A stretch of DNA of 64,000 nt, from positions 3,237 through 67,236 of the forward strand of contig DHRK01000044.1 in the NCBI GenBank assembly GCA_002410325.1, in the 5' to 3' direction. How positions within the stretch are numbered: position 1 is the first letter of the stretch; the number at the start of each line of letters is the position of its first letter. The translations under genes were made by a program, and so were the position numbers. Of this stretch, positions 43,518 through 52,209 are shown one piece after another. Origin of the DNA: Syntrophomonas sp. UBA5314. GTDB taxonomy: Bacteria; Bacillota; Syntrophomonadia; Syntrophomonadales; Syntrophomonadaceae. The notes under the pieces are model-generated. The model had not been told where the DNA came from and made no database searches. It saw only the letters and a list, made by a program, of their open reading frames with translations.

Positions 43518-43546
43518 AAGCAGGTTCGTCATGGACCTGCTTTTTT
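43518..43546 (+). terminator. Rho-independent terminator after mazF
   Basis: An 8-bp stem, AAGCAGGT (43518-43525) and ACCTGCTT (43535-43542), with T-run TTTTTT at 43541-43546. Confidence 0.8.
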
Positions 43547-43571
43547 AGCACGAAGGGGAGGGGATGTTTGG

Positions 43572-44285
43572 GTGAAGCCGGTTATTGGAATTATCTGCGG
43601 TTGGAATGAGGATGAATATAACTATCAGCTAAAGAGCGCCTATGTGTATAGCGTGGAAAGGGCAGGGGGAATTTCGATTTTGCTCCCTTACCTGGGGTAT
43701 GATTCCATCCCCCGGCTGGCTGACTTATGTGACGGGCTGCTTTTTTCCGGGGGCGGCGATCTGGACCCGGTTTACTGGGGCGCTCTGACTGCGCCGCAAA
43801 CCCGGGAGATCGATCCGGCCAGAGATCTATTCGAAATTCAACTGGCCGGTTACGCGTTTAATGCCGGAATACCATCCCTGGGTATATGCCGGGGATGTCA
43901 ACTATTCAATGCGGTTGCCGGGGGCAGCCTCATTCAGCATATAGAAAGCCATATCTGCCATGAACAGAACGCCCCCCGCCACCATCCCATTCATGATATA
44001 GTAGTTAAGGAAGGCAGTCTTTTAAGTGAAACGATTCAATGCACCACCCTGCGGGTAAACAGCTTTCATCACCAGGCAGTTGGCAAAGTAGCCCCGGGGC
44101 TGCAGGTAAGTGCCTGGTCGGCAGACAATATTATTGAAGGGATAGAAAGCAGGACCCATCCTTTTTGGCTGGGTGTGCAGTGGCACCCCGAATGCATGCG
44201 GGACGATTCTTCCCAGAGGCTGTTTGCCGCTTTGATCGATGCGGCTATGGCAGAGCAGGCAGGGAATGGCAGGGTAGTCTATTGA
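43572..44285 (+). CDS. Peptidase C26 / gamma-glutamyl-GABA hydrolase-like protein
   Basis: A 237-residue class I glutamine amidotransferase-like hydrolase (PuuD family). The nucleophile elbow is SLGICRGCQLFNAVAGG (cysteine in GICRG), with GVQWHPECM (catalytic His and Glu) and LLFSGGGDLDPVYW. It likely hydrolyses a gamma-glutamyl amide. The start is GTG 43572. It stands 50 bases before an amidohydrolase gene, so both may belong to one amino-acid or amide degradation unit. Confidence 0.9.
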   Translation: MKPVIGIICGWNEDEYNYQLKSAYVYSVERAGGISILLPYLGYDSIPRLADLCDGLLFSGGGDLDPVYWGALTAPQTREIDPARDLFEIQLAGYAFNAGIPSLGICRGCQLFNAVAGGSLIQHIESHICHEQNAPRHHPIHDIVVKEGSLLSETIQCTTLRVNSFHHQAVGKVAPGLQVSAWSADNIIEGIESRTHPFWLGVQWHPECMRDDSSQRLFAALIDAAMAEQAGNGRVVY

Positions 44286-44332
44286 ACAGCCGGCCGTTAT
44301 TCAACATAAATTAAGGTACAGGGGGAGCAATA

Positions 44333-45475
44333 ATGATAGCGATAAAAAACGGGACCCTTTTGACCATGGATACCCCGGGAAATATTGAACGGGGAACCAT
44401 ACTGGTCGAAGGCGAGCACATAAAACGGGTGGGAGCCTCGGTGAGAACCCCCCGGGGCTGTACGCAGATTGATGCTGAGGGCCTTTTTATCTGCCCCGGT
44501 TTTATTGACGCCCATACCCACATCGGCCTGGAAGAAGAGATTTACCGCCTGGAAGGCAATGATGTAAATGAGATCAATGATCCGGTTGTTCCCCAGTTGA
44601 AAGCGGTAGACGGAGTCAATTTTCTCGACCTGGCCTTTAAAGATGCCCTGCGGGGCGGGGTTACCAGAACGCTATGCCTGCCCGGCAGCGCCAACATCAT
44701 TGGCGGTCAGGGCGTAATGCTGAAAAGCTACGCCAGCTTACCCGGTGACATGGTTTATCGCGAACCGTGGGGATTAAAAGCCGCTCTGGGAGAGAATCCC
44801 AAACGGGTATATGCGGGCCAGAAAAAAACCCCTTCGACGCGAATGGCCAATGCCAGCCTTTTGAGAGAGGTCCTGTTTACCGGGCAGCGACTGCTGGAAA
44901 AGGATAAGCTGGAGTCCCGGGAAGCTTATAAATACCAGGCGGTATTTCAGGTTTTAAGAAAGGAAATCCCTTTACGGGTGCACGCCCATCGCGCCGATGA
45001 CATATTGACCGCCCTGCGCATCAAAGATGAATTTCAGTTGGAACTGATTATTGAACACGGTACCGAGGCCCATCTGGTGGCCGGTGAACTAAACCGCCGG
45101 GGAGTTCCGGTGTGCCTCGGACCTCTGCTGGTCAACCGGGCCAAAGTGGAGATGAAGGAAGTATCCTTCAAGAACGCGGCCCGTTTGAAGGAGTTGGGAG
45201 TGGAATTTTGCCTCGTAACCGATCACCCGGTAGTACCTATAGAGCACTTGCGGGTGTGTGCTTCACTGACCGTCAGAGAAGGATTGGATGCCCGGACGGC
45301 TTTGGGAGCGATTACGGTTAATCCGGCTCGCATCCTCAAAGTAGACGATGAGCTGGGAAGCATCCGGCCAGGCAAAAGAGCGGATTTGGTGGCCTTCGAA
45401 GGTCACCCGTTGGATTTTAATTCCCGGGTAAAATGGGTTATGGTTGACGGCCGTTTATGGAGGGATCTTGATTGA
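44333..45475 (+). CDS. Amidohydrolase (imidazolonepropionase-like)
   Basis: A 380-residue metal-dependent hydrolase. Motifs: CPGFIDAHTHIGL (HxH metal ligands), LRVHAHRADDI (His), IIEHGTEAHL (His), VTDHPVVPIEHL (Asp), and GSIRPGKRADLVAFEGHPLD closing the beta-sandwich. Family members open cyclic amides. Its stop overlaps the next short gene by 4 bases. ATG 44333 follows GGGGGAGC. Confidence 0.9.
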   Translation: MIAIKNGTLLTMDTPGNIERGTILVEGEHIKRVGASVRTPRGCTQIDAEGLFICPGFIDAHTHIGLEEEIYRLEGNDVNEINDPVVPQLKAVDGVNFLDLAFKDALRGGVTRTLCLPGSANIIGGQGVMLKSYASLPGDMVYREPWGLKAALGENPKRVYAGQKKTPSTRMANASLLREVLFTGQRLLEKDKLESREAYKYQAVFQVLRKEIPLRVHAHRADDILTALRIKDEFQLELIIEHGTEAHLVAGELNRRGVPVCLGPLLVNRAKVEMKEVSFKNAARLKELGVEFCLVTDHPVVPIEHLRVCASLTVREGLDARTALGAITVNPARILKVDDELGSIRPGKRADLVAFEGHPLDFNSRVKWVMVDGRLWRDLD

Positions 45476-45663
45476 ATAAGGGAGACCTGTTCACAGTTTA
45501 TATGGAAGGTGCTGCCATGACGGTATGCGTCCTGGGTTTCTACGAAGAGGAATACAGCGGAGAAGAAATGGTTATCTTGGCCGTGGTTAACCAGGATAAC
45601 ATGGTGTATGTTCCTTTAACCGATCTGGAAGCCATATTCCCAAGGAATAAAAACGTAAACTGA
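45472..45663 (+). CDS. Small conserved hypothetical protein
   Basis: A 63-residue acidic protein: KGDLFTVYMEGAAMTVCVLG then EEEYSGEEMVILAVVNQDNM, VYVPLTDLEAIF. The strand pattern resembles DUF1292/YrzB-like proteins, which are small beta proteins. TTG 45472 overlaps the amidohydrolase stop. Function unknown. Confidence 0.7.
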   Translation: MNKGDLFTVYMEGAAMTVCVLGFYEEEYSGEEMVILAVVNQDNMVYVPLTDLEAIFPRNKNVN

Positions 45664-45777
45664 ATACGATGTTGGGTACATTAGTACCCTTTGCCACCTT
45701 AACCAGGAATTACTTCAAGGATATGGGATGGAAAGTGCCGAATCCATAGGGTAATTTCGACAAATGAGGTGGTTTAT

Positions 45778-47145
45778 TTGTACAAGCGATGTCTTTGCTT
45801 CTTTTTGTTATTGCTGCTATGTCCCTTTTACATACCCGGTTATACATATGAAGCCCTGGCGGTAAGTCCCGATACATACATAAATCAAATCAAAATAGAC
45901 GGAAGTATTACCCCGTTAAATCCCCCGGCCTTTATTACCGGTGGTCGAACCCTGGTTCCGGTGGTGTTTATGGCCGCCAATCAGTCCCTGGGGGCTGAAG
46001 TCACCTGGGATGCAAGGCAGCGCAAGGTGTCCATCAACTGCCGGGAGCACCGGATTGAACTGAACATTGGCCAGAAGACCGCCCTGGTTGACGGTCAGAG
46101 CTACACGATGGATGTGGCTCCGCTCATATGGCAGAACCGCACTTATATTCCTTTGAGTTTTGTGGCCGCACACCTGGGAGGAAGGGTGCTGTGGAACAGC
46201 GCCAGCCAGGAGATAAGCATCAATTTTAACTACCAGCCCCGGGTTTTTGCCTACTACTATTACAGCCCCATGGAGGAGATCGAGGCCAACCGCCATCTGT
46301 TTACCGACATTGCTTTCCGGTGGCTGTCAGCCGATGGGAACGGAAACCTTTCCTACGAATATAAGGATGAGTACCGGGAAAAGATCGACTGGGTACGCCA
46401 GCAGGGCATTGCCGCCCACGCCAGTGTTGCTCTAATGGAGCGCGAGCAGCTGCATCAGCTCTTGAGCAGTCCGTCCAACCGAAGCCGGCTGATCAAGCAG
46501 TTGACCGATCTGGCGGTCCGGGACAAATATGACGGGGTAAATATTGATTTTGAATTTATCGCTCCTGAAGACGGTCCTTATTTTACCCGCTTTCTTCAGG
46601 AACTAAAGGCGGCCCTGGGGCCTGACAAGATGCTGTCGGTGGCGGTCTTTGCCCGGACCGGGGAAGAAAAATGGGCCACTCCTTATGACTATAAAGCCAT
46701 CGGTGAGGCTGTCGATCTGGTAGTGGTCATGGCCTATGACTACAGTTACCTGGACAGCGAACCGGGGCCGGTGGCCCCCCTCTGGTGGGTGGAAAGGGTG
46801 GCCGGCTACATGCAGAGACAAATGGCTCCGGAAAAGATCTTGATGGGAATGGCTACCTACGGCTATGATTGGGGCAGCGATGGAGAAGCCAGGACGGTCA
46901 GTGCGTCTAAATTGCAGCAGATCGTGGCTAAATACACGGTAGTCGATCATTTTGACCAGGCCAGCATGAGCCCCTATTATACCTATTACGATGAAGAGGG
47001 CCACTATCACCAGATATGGATGGAGAACCAAAAGAGCTTAAACGCCAAATGGACCTTGTGCCAGGCTGAGCAGCTGGGTGGGGTGGCCTTCTGGCGAATT
47101 GGGACCGGCTTTTTAGAAATCTATCAGGTATTGGCCGGGCAGTGA
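45778..47145 (+). CDS. Secreted GH18-family protein with copper-amine-oxidase-like domain
   Basis: About 455 residues: a signal peptide (CFFLLLLLCPFYIPGYTYEA), two repeats of the copper amine oxidase N-terminal fold (ITGGRTLVPVVFMAANQSLG, WQNRTYIPLSFVAAHLGG), then a glycoside hydrolase 18 barrel (KYDGVNIDFEFIAPEDGPYF with the DxxDxDxE catalytic motif). It resembles spore-coat or germination enzymes such as YaaH. TTG 45778 lies about 6 bases after GAGGTGG; GTG 45769 overlaps that site. It may act on the spore cortex or wall. Confidence 0.9.
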   Translation: MYKRCLCFFLLLLLCPFYIPGYTYEALAVSPDTYINQIKIDGSITPLNPPAFITGGRTLVPVVFMAANQSLGAEVTWDARQRKVSINCREHRIELNIGQKTALVDGQSYTMDVAPLIWQNRTYIPLSFVAAHLGGRVLWNSASQEISINFNYQPRVFAYYYYSPMEEIEANRHLFTDIAFRWLSADGNGNLSYEYKDEYREKIDWVRQQGIAAHASVALMEREQLHQLLSSPSNRSRLIKQLTDLAVRDKYDGVNIDFEFIAPEDGPYFTRFLQELKAALGPDKMLSVAVFARTGEEKWATPYDYKAIGEAVDLVVVMAYDYSYLDSEPGPVAPLWWVERVAGYMQRQMAPEKILMGMATYGYDWGSDGEARTVSASKLQQIVAKYTVVDHFDQASMSPYYTYYDEEGHYHQIWMENQKSLNAKWTLCQAEQLGGVAFWRIGTGFLEIYQVLAGQ

Positions 47146-47222
47146 TTTAATCCCCAGTAAAGATGGGTATATTGCTTTTTTCCCTTCCTTAAGTACAATA
47201 GGTAGAGGAGGGATAATTAACC

Positions 47223-47636
47223 ATGTTTTTCAAAAGAAAACCCGATCCGATCAAGGAATATCTCCATAAATGCAATACTATCGCCATTGTCGGTCTGTCG
47301 GACGACCCTTATCGGGCCAGTCATCATATAGCAGCCTATCTGCAGAGTAAAGGCTATCGGATTATTCCGGTAAATCCCTATGTGAACGAGGTTCTGGGGG
47401 AGAAGGCCTATCCTGATCTGGAATCCATTCCCTGTGAAGTAGATCTGGTTGATGTATTTCGCAATGAAGAAGATATTCTTCCCATTATAAATCAGGCGGT
47501 AATGAAAAATATACCGGCCATCTGGCTGCAGCTGGGCTTGACGTCGCCGGAAGGTGAGGAAATAGCCCGGGAAAAGGGTATCCTGTTTGTTCAGGACCGC
47601 TGTATCATGCAAGAGCACCGGCGCCTGATCGGCTAA
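47223..47636 (+). CDS. CoA-binding domain protein (YccU type)
   Basis: A 137-residue Rossmann-fold protein: CNTIAIVGLSDDPYRASHHI, GYRIIPVNPYVNEVLGEKAY, VDLVDVFRNEEDILPIINQA and IPAIWLQLGLTSPEGEEIA. CoA-binding (succinyl-CoA ligase-like) proteins of this size are widespread and uncharacterised. ATG 47223 follows GAGGAGGGA. Confidence 0.9.
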   Translation: MFFKRKPDPIKEYLHKCNTIAIVGLSDDPYRASHHIAAYLQSKGYRIIPVNPYVNEVLGEKAYPDLESIPCEVDLVDVFRNEEDILPIINQAVMKNIPAIWLQLGLTSPEGEEIAREKGILFVQDRCIMQEHRRLIG

Positions 47637-47745
47637 GGCTTTTTACAGGCGGACTTAATGAAACGGGGAAGCTGCCTGAACCCTGTTTTGCAATGAAGCG
47701 ATCGGATAAGGTCCGTACCGTTTAAAGGGACGAACCGGTAAGGGA

Positions 47746-47788
47746 TAAGGGACGGACCTCCTGCTCCGCAGCAAGGTCGCGTCCCTTA
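47746..47788. repeat. Long intergenic hairpin (GGACGGACCT family)
   Basis: TAAGGGACGGACCT (47746-47759) and AGGTCGCGTCCCTTA (47774-47788) form a 14-bp stem with one bulged G. CCTTATATAAGG follows at 47806-47817. It resembles hairpins at 56093 and 52804. Confidence 0.65.
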
Positions 47789-47864
47789 TATAGTGAGGCC
47801 GCATTCCTTATATAAGGACCGCTATTATTATACTCCGGTTTTATTTTTTTATGGAGGGGTAAGA

Positions 47865-48596
47865 ATGAGTATTGAGCAGCCTGATCTGTTTGGAGATGCC
47901 GCCCGGGAAAAGGAGAAGGCTATGTCGGAGAAACCGGTTGATCCTATTCCAGTTTCAGTTCCCCAAAAGAATAACCAGGCTTTTCTTCCCGGAGTAAAAT
48001 GGGAAGCAGCCTTTCCGGAAATAAATGACTACCAGAGCCTTCAGGAGCGGGCTCTGGGCTGCTCGGCCTGTCGGTTGCGCTCCACCTGTCAGCAGGTAGT
48101 GTTTGGCAGCGGGGACCCGGCGGCTAAAATTATGTTTGTAGGCGAAGGACCGGGGCGTGATGAAGACCTGCAGGGCGAGCCCTTTGTCGGAAAAGCTGGA
48201 CAGCTTTTGGACAAAATCCTGGCTGCCGCCGATTTCCACCGCCCCAGCGTATATATATGCAATGTGGTAAAATGCCGGCCGCCGGAAAACCGGCTTCCCA
48301 ACCCGGATGAAGTCAAGGAATGCAGCCGGTTTTTGGAAGCCCAAATCCGCATAATAAAGCCCCGGATCATAATGTGTCTGGGGTCTCTGGCCAGCCAGGC
48401 GGTGATTGACCCCAAGGCCCGAATAACTCAGATCAGGGGCCGGTGGTTCACCCGGCAGGGTATCAACATGATGGCTACCTTCCACCCGGCCGCGCTGCTG
48501 CGCAATCTCTCCTACAAAAGACCGACCTGGGAGGATTTTAAACTGGTTCGAGACGAATACCAGCGGCTTGCGGAGCTTGATAAAGGAGTAGATTAA
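47865..48596 (+). CDS. Uracil-DNA glycosylase, family 4 (iron-sulfur)
   Basis: A 243-residue DNA-repair enzyme. Iron-sulfur cysteines: LGCSACRLRSTCQ and later CNVVKCRPPENRLPNPDEVK; active-site motif FVGEGPGRDEDLQGEPFVG and MMATFHPAALLRN. ATG 47865 follows GGAGGGG (47853-47859). It removes uracil produced by cytosine deamination. About 60 N-terminal residues are an unconserved linker. It stands at the head of the tsaE-tsaB-rimI-tsaD operon. Confidence 0.93.
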   Translation: MSIEQPDLFGDAAREKEKAMSEKPVDPIPVSVPQKNNQAFLPGVKWEAAFPEINDYQSLQERALGCSACRLRSTCQQVVFGSGDPAAKIMFVGEGPGRDEDLQGEPFVGKAGQLLDKILAAADFHRPSVYICNVVKCRPPENRLPNPDEVKECSRFLEAQIRIIKPRIIMCLGSLASQAVIDPKARITQIRGRWFTRQGINMMATFHPAALLRNLSYKRPTWEDFKLVRDEYQRLAELDKGVD

Positions 48597-48599
48597 AAC

Positions 48600-49088
48600 T
48601 TGGAAGCCAGGATAGTGAAGCAGATAGATACGGAAATGGATATGGAAGCCCTGGGAGGAATGCTCGCCCCCTGTTTAAAAGCGGGTGATCTGGTCTACCT
48701 GGCCGGGGAGCTGGGGGCGGGAAAGACCACCCTCACGCGCGGCATCGCCCGGGGATTGGGCTACCAGGGAAAGGTAAACAGTCCGACTTTTACTCTGATG
48801 AATGTGTACCAAGCCGGGTTTACGGTTTATCATTTCGACTTCTACCGCCTGGATGAAGGCGGCCTTTTAGATCTGGGACTGGAAGATTATTTGGGACGGG
48901 AGGGCATATGTATAGTCGAGTGGCCGGAAGTCGGTCAAAATCTGCTGCCCGGTGACGCCCTACGGATCGATATCATACTTCAGAATGATGATTACGAAGG
49001 CCCCCGGCAGGTGGTGGTCAGAGGTGCTGGCCAACGCGCCCAGCTTATAATAGAAAGGTTGAAGCCGCTTGTTAATTCTGGCTGTTGA
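48600..49088 (+). CDS. tsaE: tRNA t6A synthesis ATPase
   Basis: A 162-residue P-loop ATPase: LAGELGAGKTTLTRGIARGL (Walker A), NSPTFTLMNVYQAGFTVYHF (YDLYR-like loop) and IVEWPE. With TsaB and TsaD it makes N6-threonylcarbamoyladenosine in tRNA. TTG 48600 lies about 11 bases after AAGGAG. It overlaps tsaB by 20 bases. Confidence 0.93.
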   Translation: MEARIVKQIDTEMDMEALGGMLAPCLKAGDLVYLAGELGAGKTTLTRGIARGLGYQGKVNSPTFTLMNVYQAGFTVYHFDFYRLDEGGLLDLGLEDYLGREGICIVEWPEVGQNLLPGDALRIDIILQNDDYEGPRQVVVRGAGQRAQLIIERLKPLVNSGC

Positions 49089-49788
49089 CAGCGCCACACC
49101 GGTTGCCGGAGTGGCTTTAATGGATGAAAAAAAGCTGATCCGGGAGGAGTTTTCCAATTATAAGAAAACTCATTCCGAGTCCCTGATGCCTATGGTGGAC
49201 CGGGTAATGAGGGAAAGCCGGTGCCAGTTGTCCGATCTGGACGGGATTGCAATAAGCATCGGACCGGGTTCGTTTACCGGGCTGCGTATCGGCCTGGCGG
49301 CGGCCAAGGGACTGGCCCTGGGGGCTGGTATTCCGCTGGTGGCCGTCTCTACCCTGGAAATGCTGGCGGCCAATGTAATAGGGTGTGACGCCCTCATCTG
49401 CCCTATTTTGGATGCGCGGCGCAACGAAGTGTACGGAGGCCTGTACCTGATGAAGGGTTTTACTCCGGAAAACGTTTATCCCCCCGGGGCTTACGAGCCC
49501 GAAAAATTTTTTAACGCGATCAATGAGCAGGTTTTGATGTCAGGCACCGAATGCTGTATTATACTGGGGGATGCGGTGGACGTCTACTGGGAGTCGGTTC
49601 AACGGATTATGGGTCCCAGGGGCATTAAAGCACCGGCCCACCTTGCCCTGCCCCGGGCTTCAGCCCTGGCCAGCCTGGGATTGAAAAAACTGGAGCAGGG
49701 AGCAACCGAGGAACCCTTAAACTTGAGTCCGATTTACCTGCGCCTTTCAGAGGCCGAAATAAAGCGCCAAAAAGGAGGAACAGCGTGA
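49069..49788 (+). CDS. tsaB: tRNA t6A synthesis protein, TsaD partner
   Basis: A 239-residue inactive ASKHA paralog of TsaD: LAVDSATPVAGVALMDEKKL, LDGIAISIGPGSFTGLRIGL, LICPILDARRNEVYGGLYLM. It forms the TsaB-TsaD dimer. TTG 49069 starts inside tsaE; its stop overlaps rimI by 4 bases. Confidence 0.93.
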   Translation: MLILAVDSATPVAGVALMDEKKLIREEFSNYKKTHSESLMPMVDRVMRESRCQLSDLDGIAISIGPGSFTGLRIGLAAAKGLALGAGIPLVAVSTLEMLAANVIGCDALICPILDARRNEVYGGLYLMKGFTPENVYPPGAYEPEKFFNAINEQVLMSGTECCIILGDAVDVYWESVQRIMGPRGIKAPAHLALPRASALASLGLKKLEQGATEEPLNLSPIYLRLSEAEIKRQKGGTA

Positions 49789-50240
49789 TTGAGACCGGGT
49801 TTATGATGCGCAAGATGACTCCCCGGGACCTGGATCAGGTAATGCTCATCGAGCAGGAAGCCTTTTCCCTGCCCTGGTCCCGGCAGTCTTATGAAAACGA
49901 ACTGAAGAATCAATACGCCAATTACCTGGTTATCGACTATCAAGGAGATGTAGGCGGCTATGGCGGGATCTGGGTGGTGTTTGATGAAGCTCATATCACC
50001 AATGTGGCCGTAGCTTCAAGTTTTCGAGGCCGGGGTTGGGGGCGGGCGCTCATGTTGGAGCTGGAAGCGCTGGCCCGCCGCAAGCGGGCGGTCCGCATAT
50101 TGCTGGAAGTAAGGCCGTCGAACCGGGCCGCCATAGCCATGTACCATGGTTTAGGCTTTATGGTCAGTGGTTTGCGCAAACAGTATTATTCTGATAATAA
50201 TGAAGATGCCATTGTGATGGTAAAACACCTGGTGGAATAA
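49785..50240 (+). CDS. rimI: Ribosomal-protein-S18-alanine N-acetyltransferase
   Basis: A 151-residue GNAT: VMLIEQEAFSLPWSRQSYEN, HITNVAVASSFRGRGWGRAL, RILLEVRPSNRAAIAMYHGL and YYSDNNEDAIVM. RimI acetylates the N-terminus of ribosomal protein S18 and is usually encoded between tsaB and tsaD. GTG 49785 follows AGGAGG; ATG 49803 is an alternative. Confidence 0.93.
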   Translation: MIETGFMMRKMTPRDLDQVMLIEQEAFSLPWSRQSYENELKNQYANYLVIDYQGDVGGYGGIWVVFDEAHITNVAVASSFRGRGWGRALMLELEALARRKRAVRILLEVRPSNRAAIAMYHGLGFMVSGLRKQYYSDNNEDAIVMVKHLVE

Positions 50241-50266
50241 ATTCCGCCGATTATTGAGGAGAAGCT

Positions 50267-51265
50267 ATGGACCCGATCAAAATACTTGGAATAGAGACTT
50301 CCTGTGATGAAACTGCTGCTGCTATTGTGCAGGATGGTTCGATGGTCCTGTCTGACATAATCAGCTCGCAGATTGCCATCCACCAGCCTTACGGGGGAGT
50401 AGTCCCGGAAATTGCCTCCCGCCATCATGTTGAGAATATCGGTCAGGTGGTCAATCGGGCTTTTGCCGAAGCCGGCCTCCCATACCAGGATATTCAGGCG
50501 GTTGCGGTAACCAATCGGCCCGGCTTGATCGGGGCGCTTTTGGTTGGACTTTCGTTTGCCAAAGGCTTTGCCTATGCCCTGGATAAGCCTTTAATTGCCG
50601 TGAACCACCTGGAAGGACATATCTATGCCAATTTCCTGGAGCATCCCGGCATCGAGTTCCCTCTGATATGCCTGGTGGTGTCCGGGGGGCATACCAGCCT
50701 GCTTTACATGTCGGGACATGATGAATCCAGACTCTTGGGAGAAACACGCGATGATGCGGCTGGCGAGGCCTTTGACAAAGTAGCCCGGGTTCTAAATCTG
50801 GGGTATCCCGGTGGACCGGTTATTCAACGAGCGGCCGAAAACGGCCGGGCGGGCAATATCAAACTGCCCCGGGTGTTTCTGGACCGCGATGATTTTGAAT
50901 TTTCATTCAGCGGGTTGAAAACTGCCACCATAAATCAGTGGAAGAAGCTGGGGCGCGCCGAGGAACATCAGGCCGACCTGGCGGCTGAATTCCAGGCTGC
51001 CCTGGTGGATGTTCTGGTTGAAAAAACCATGCGGGCAGCGGAAAGATTCGGGGTTAAAAGTATTTTGACGGCCGGTGGGGTAGCGGCTAACCAATACTTA
51101 CGCAATATGCTTGAAAAAGAAGGTCAAAAACGAGGGTTTTCCGTTTACTATCCGAGCTTAAAATTGTGCACTGACAATGCGGCTATGATTGCCGGAAAGG
51201 CCTATTTGTCCTATGTTAGAGGAGATTTCGCCGGGCTATCGCTCAATGCCTACCCGGGGCTATAG
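50267..51265 (+). CDS. tsaD: tRNA N6-adenosine threonylcarbamoyltransferase
   Basis: A 332-residue ASKHA enzyme: LGIETSCDETAAAIVQDG, VNHLEGHIYANFLEH (metal-binding histidines), VSGGHTSLLYMSGHDES and GGVAANQYLRNMLEKEGQKR. It transfers the threonylcarbamoyl group to A37 of tRNA. Last gene of the tsaE-tsaB-rimI-tsaD operon; GAGGAG precedes ATG 50267. Confidence 0.95.
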   Translation: MDPIKILGIETSCDETAAAIVQDGSMVLSDIISSQIAIHQPYGGVVPEIASRHHVENIGQVVNRAFAEAGLPYQDIQAVAVTNRPGLIGALLVGLSFAKGFAYALDKPLIAVNHLEGHIYANFLEHPGIEFPLICLVVSGGHTSLLYMSGHDESRLLGETRDDAAGEAFDKVARVLNLGYPGGPVIQRAAENGRAGNIKLPRVFLDRDDFEFSFSGLKTATINQWKKLGRAEEHQADLAAEFQAALVDVLVEKTMRAAERFGVKSILTAGGVAANQYLRNMLEKEGQKRGFSVYYPSLKLCTDNAAMIAGKAYLSYVRGDFAGLSLNAYPGL

Positions 51266-51282
51266 TCCTTGTGAAAAGTGGA

Positions 51283-51399
51283 TGTGGATAATGTGGAAAA
51301 GTCTGTTGATAACTACTTAATTCGGGGTTTGCGAAAACTGATACATATTCTCTATATACGGTCCATAAACTCCGGGGCGAACGGATGTATTGTGGATAA
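51283..51399. promoter_or_regulatory. Cluster of DnaA-box-like sites
   Basis: TGTGGATAA at 51283-51291 and 51391-51399 (TTATCCACA on the other strand, matching the box consensus) and TGTTGATAA at 51304-51312 (a common variant), all on one strand within 120 bases between tsaD and lgt. A regulatory DnaA-binding cluster or remnant of one; no origin features such as AT-rich DUE were found. Confidence 0.5.
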
Positions 51400-51420
51400 C
51401 CAACAAGGAGCGGAAAAAAA

Positions 51421-52209
51421 TTGAAACCTATCATATTTTCAATAGGCAATTTTAATGTTTATTCCTGGGGTTTCATGATGGCCCTGGCGGTAATTATCTC
51501 GGTATGGGGCTGCGGAAGGCTTTTTGAAAAAGAAGGCTACCAGCGGGAATGGGCCATGGACCTCATTGTGTTAATGGCTCTGGCCGGCCTGGCCGGCTCC
51601 TACCTGCTCTATTTTGTCACCTACGATTGGGGTTTGTTCTGGAGCTCTCCGTCCCAGTACTGGGCCATGCACCGGGGAGGGGTGCGCGGACTGGTTTGGT
51701 ACGGTGGATTTATTGCCGCATTCATTCCTTTAACCATCTATATAAAGCGTAAAAACCTCTCCTTTTGGAAATTGGGAGATATATTCGCACCTTATCTGGC
51801 CTTGAGCTATGCACTGGTGAGAATCGGCTGCTTCCTGGCCGGATGCTGCTATGGAAAGGCCACTGCTTCGTTCCTGGGTGTAGTATTCCCTTATGTGGAT
51901 TCCTGCTCCCGCTATCCTACCCAGTTGATGAGTTCAGCCGCCAACCTGTTGATATTTGCCTTTTTACTCTGGTCCTACCACCGGCGGCGCTTCAGCGGAC
52001 AGATAATGAGTCTTTATCTCATGCTCTATCCCATCTATCGCTTTATCATCGAATATTTCAGAGAGCCGGAGGCCATGGTAGGCTCTCTTACCCAGGCACA
52101 GTTCATAAGTATCATCATATTTTTAGTGGGAGCTCTGCTCTATGCCTGGCTCAGCCGGCGGCAGAGGAAACAGCAGGAGTGGGCGGAAAATGAACCAGCC
52201 GACAACTAA
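51421..52209 (+). CDS. lgt: Prolipoprotein diacylglyceryl transferase-like protein
   Basis: A 262-residue polytopic membrane enzyme that adds diacylglycerol to lipoprotein cysteines. It has GGVRGLVWYGGFIAAF, YALVRIGCFLAGCCYGKATA, YPTQLMSSAANLLIFAFLLW and YPIYRFIIEYFREPEA. The signature site normally written GRxGNFxNxE is GCFLAGCCYG here, as in many Lgt-like proteins of other clades, so activity on standard lipoboxes is not certain. TTG 51421 follows AAGGAGCGG. Confidence 0.8.
   Translation: MKPIIFSIGNFNVYSWGFMMALAVIISVWGCGRLFEKEGYQREWAMDLIVLMALAGLAGSYLLYFVTYDWGLFWSSPSQYWAMHRGGVRGLVWYGGFIAAFIPLTIYIKRKNLSFWKLGDIFAPYLALSYALVRIGCFLAGCCYGKATASFLGVVFPYVDSCSRYPTQLMSSAANLLIFAFLLWSYHRRRFSGQIMSLYLMLYPIYRFIIEYFREPEAMVGSLTQAQFISIIIFLVGALLYAWLSRRQRKQQEWAENEPADN

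Noticed and set aside
51283..51399. Replication origin at the DnaA-box cluster
   Set aside because: No dnaA or dnaN genes, no AT-rich unwinding region, and the sites are few.
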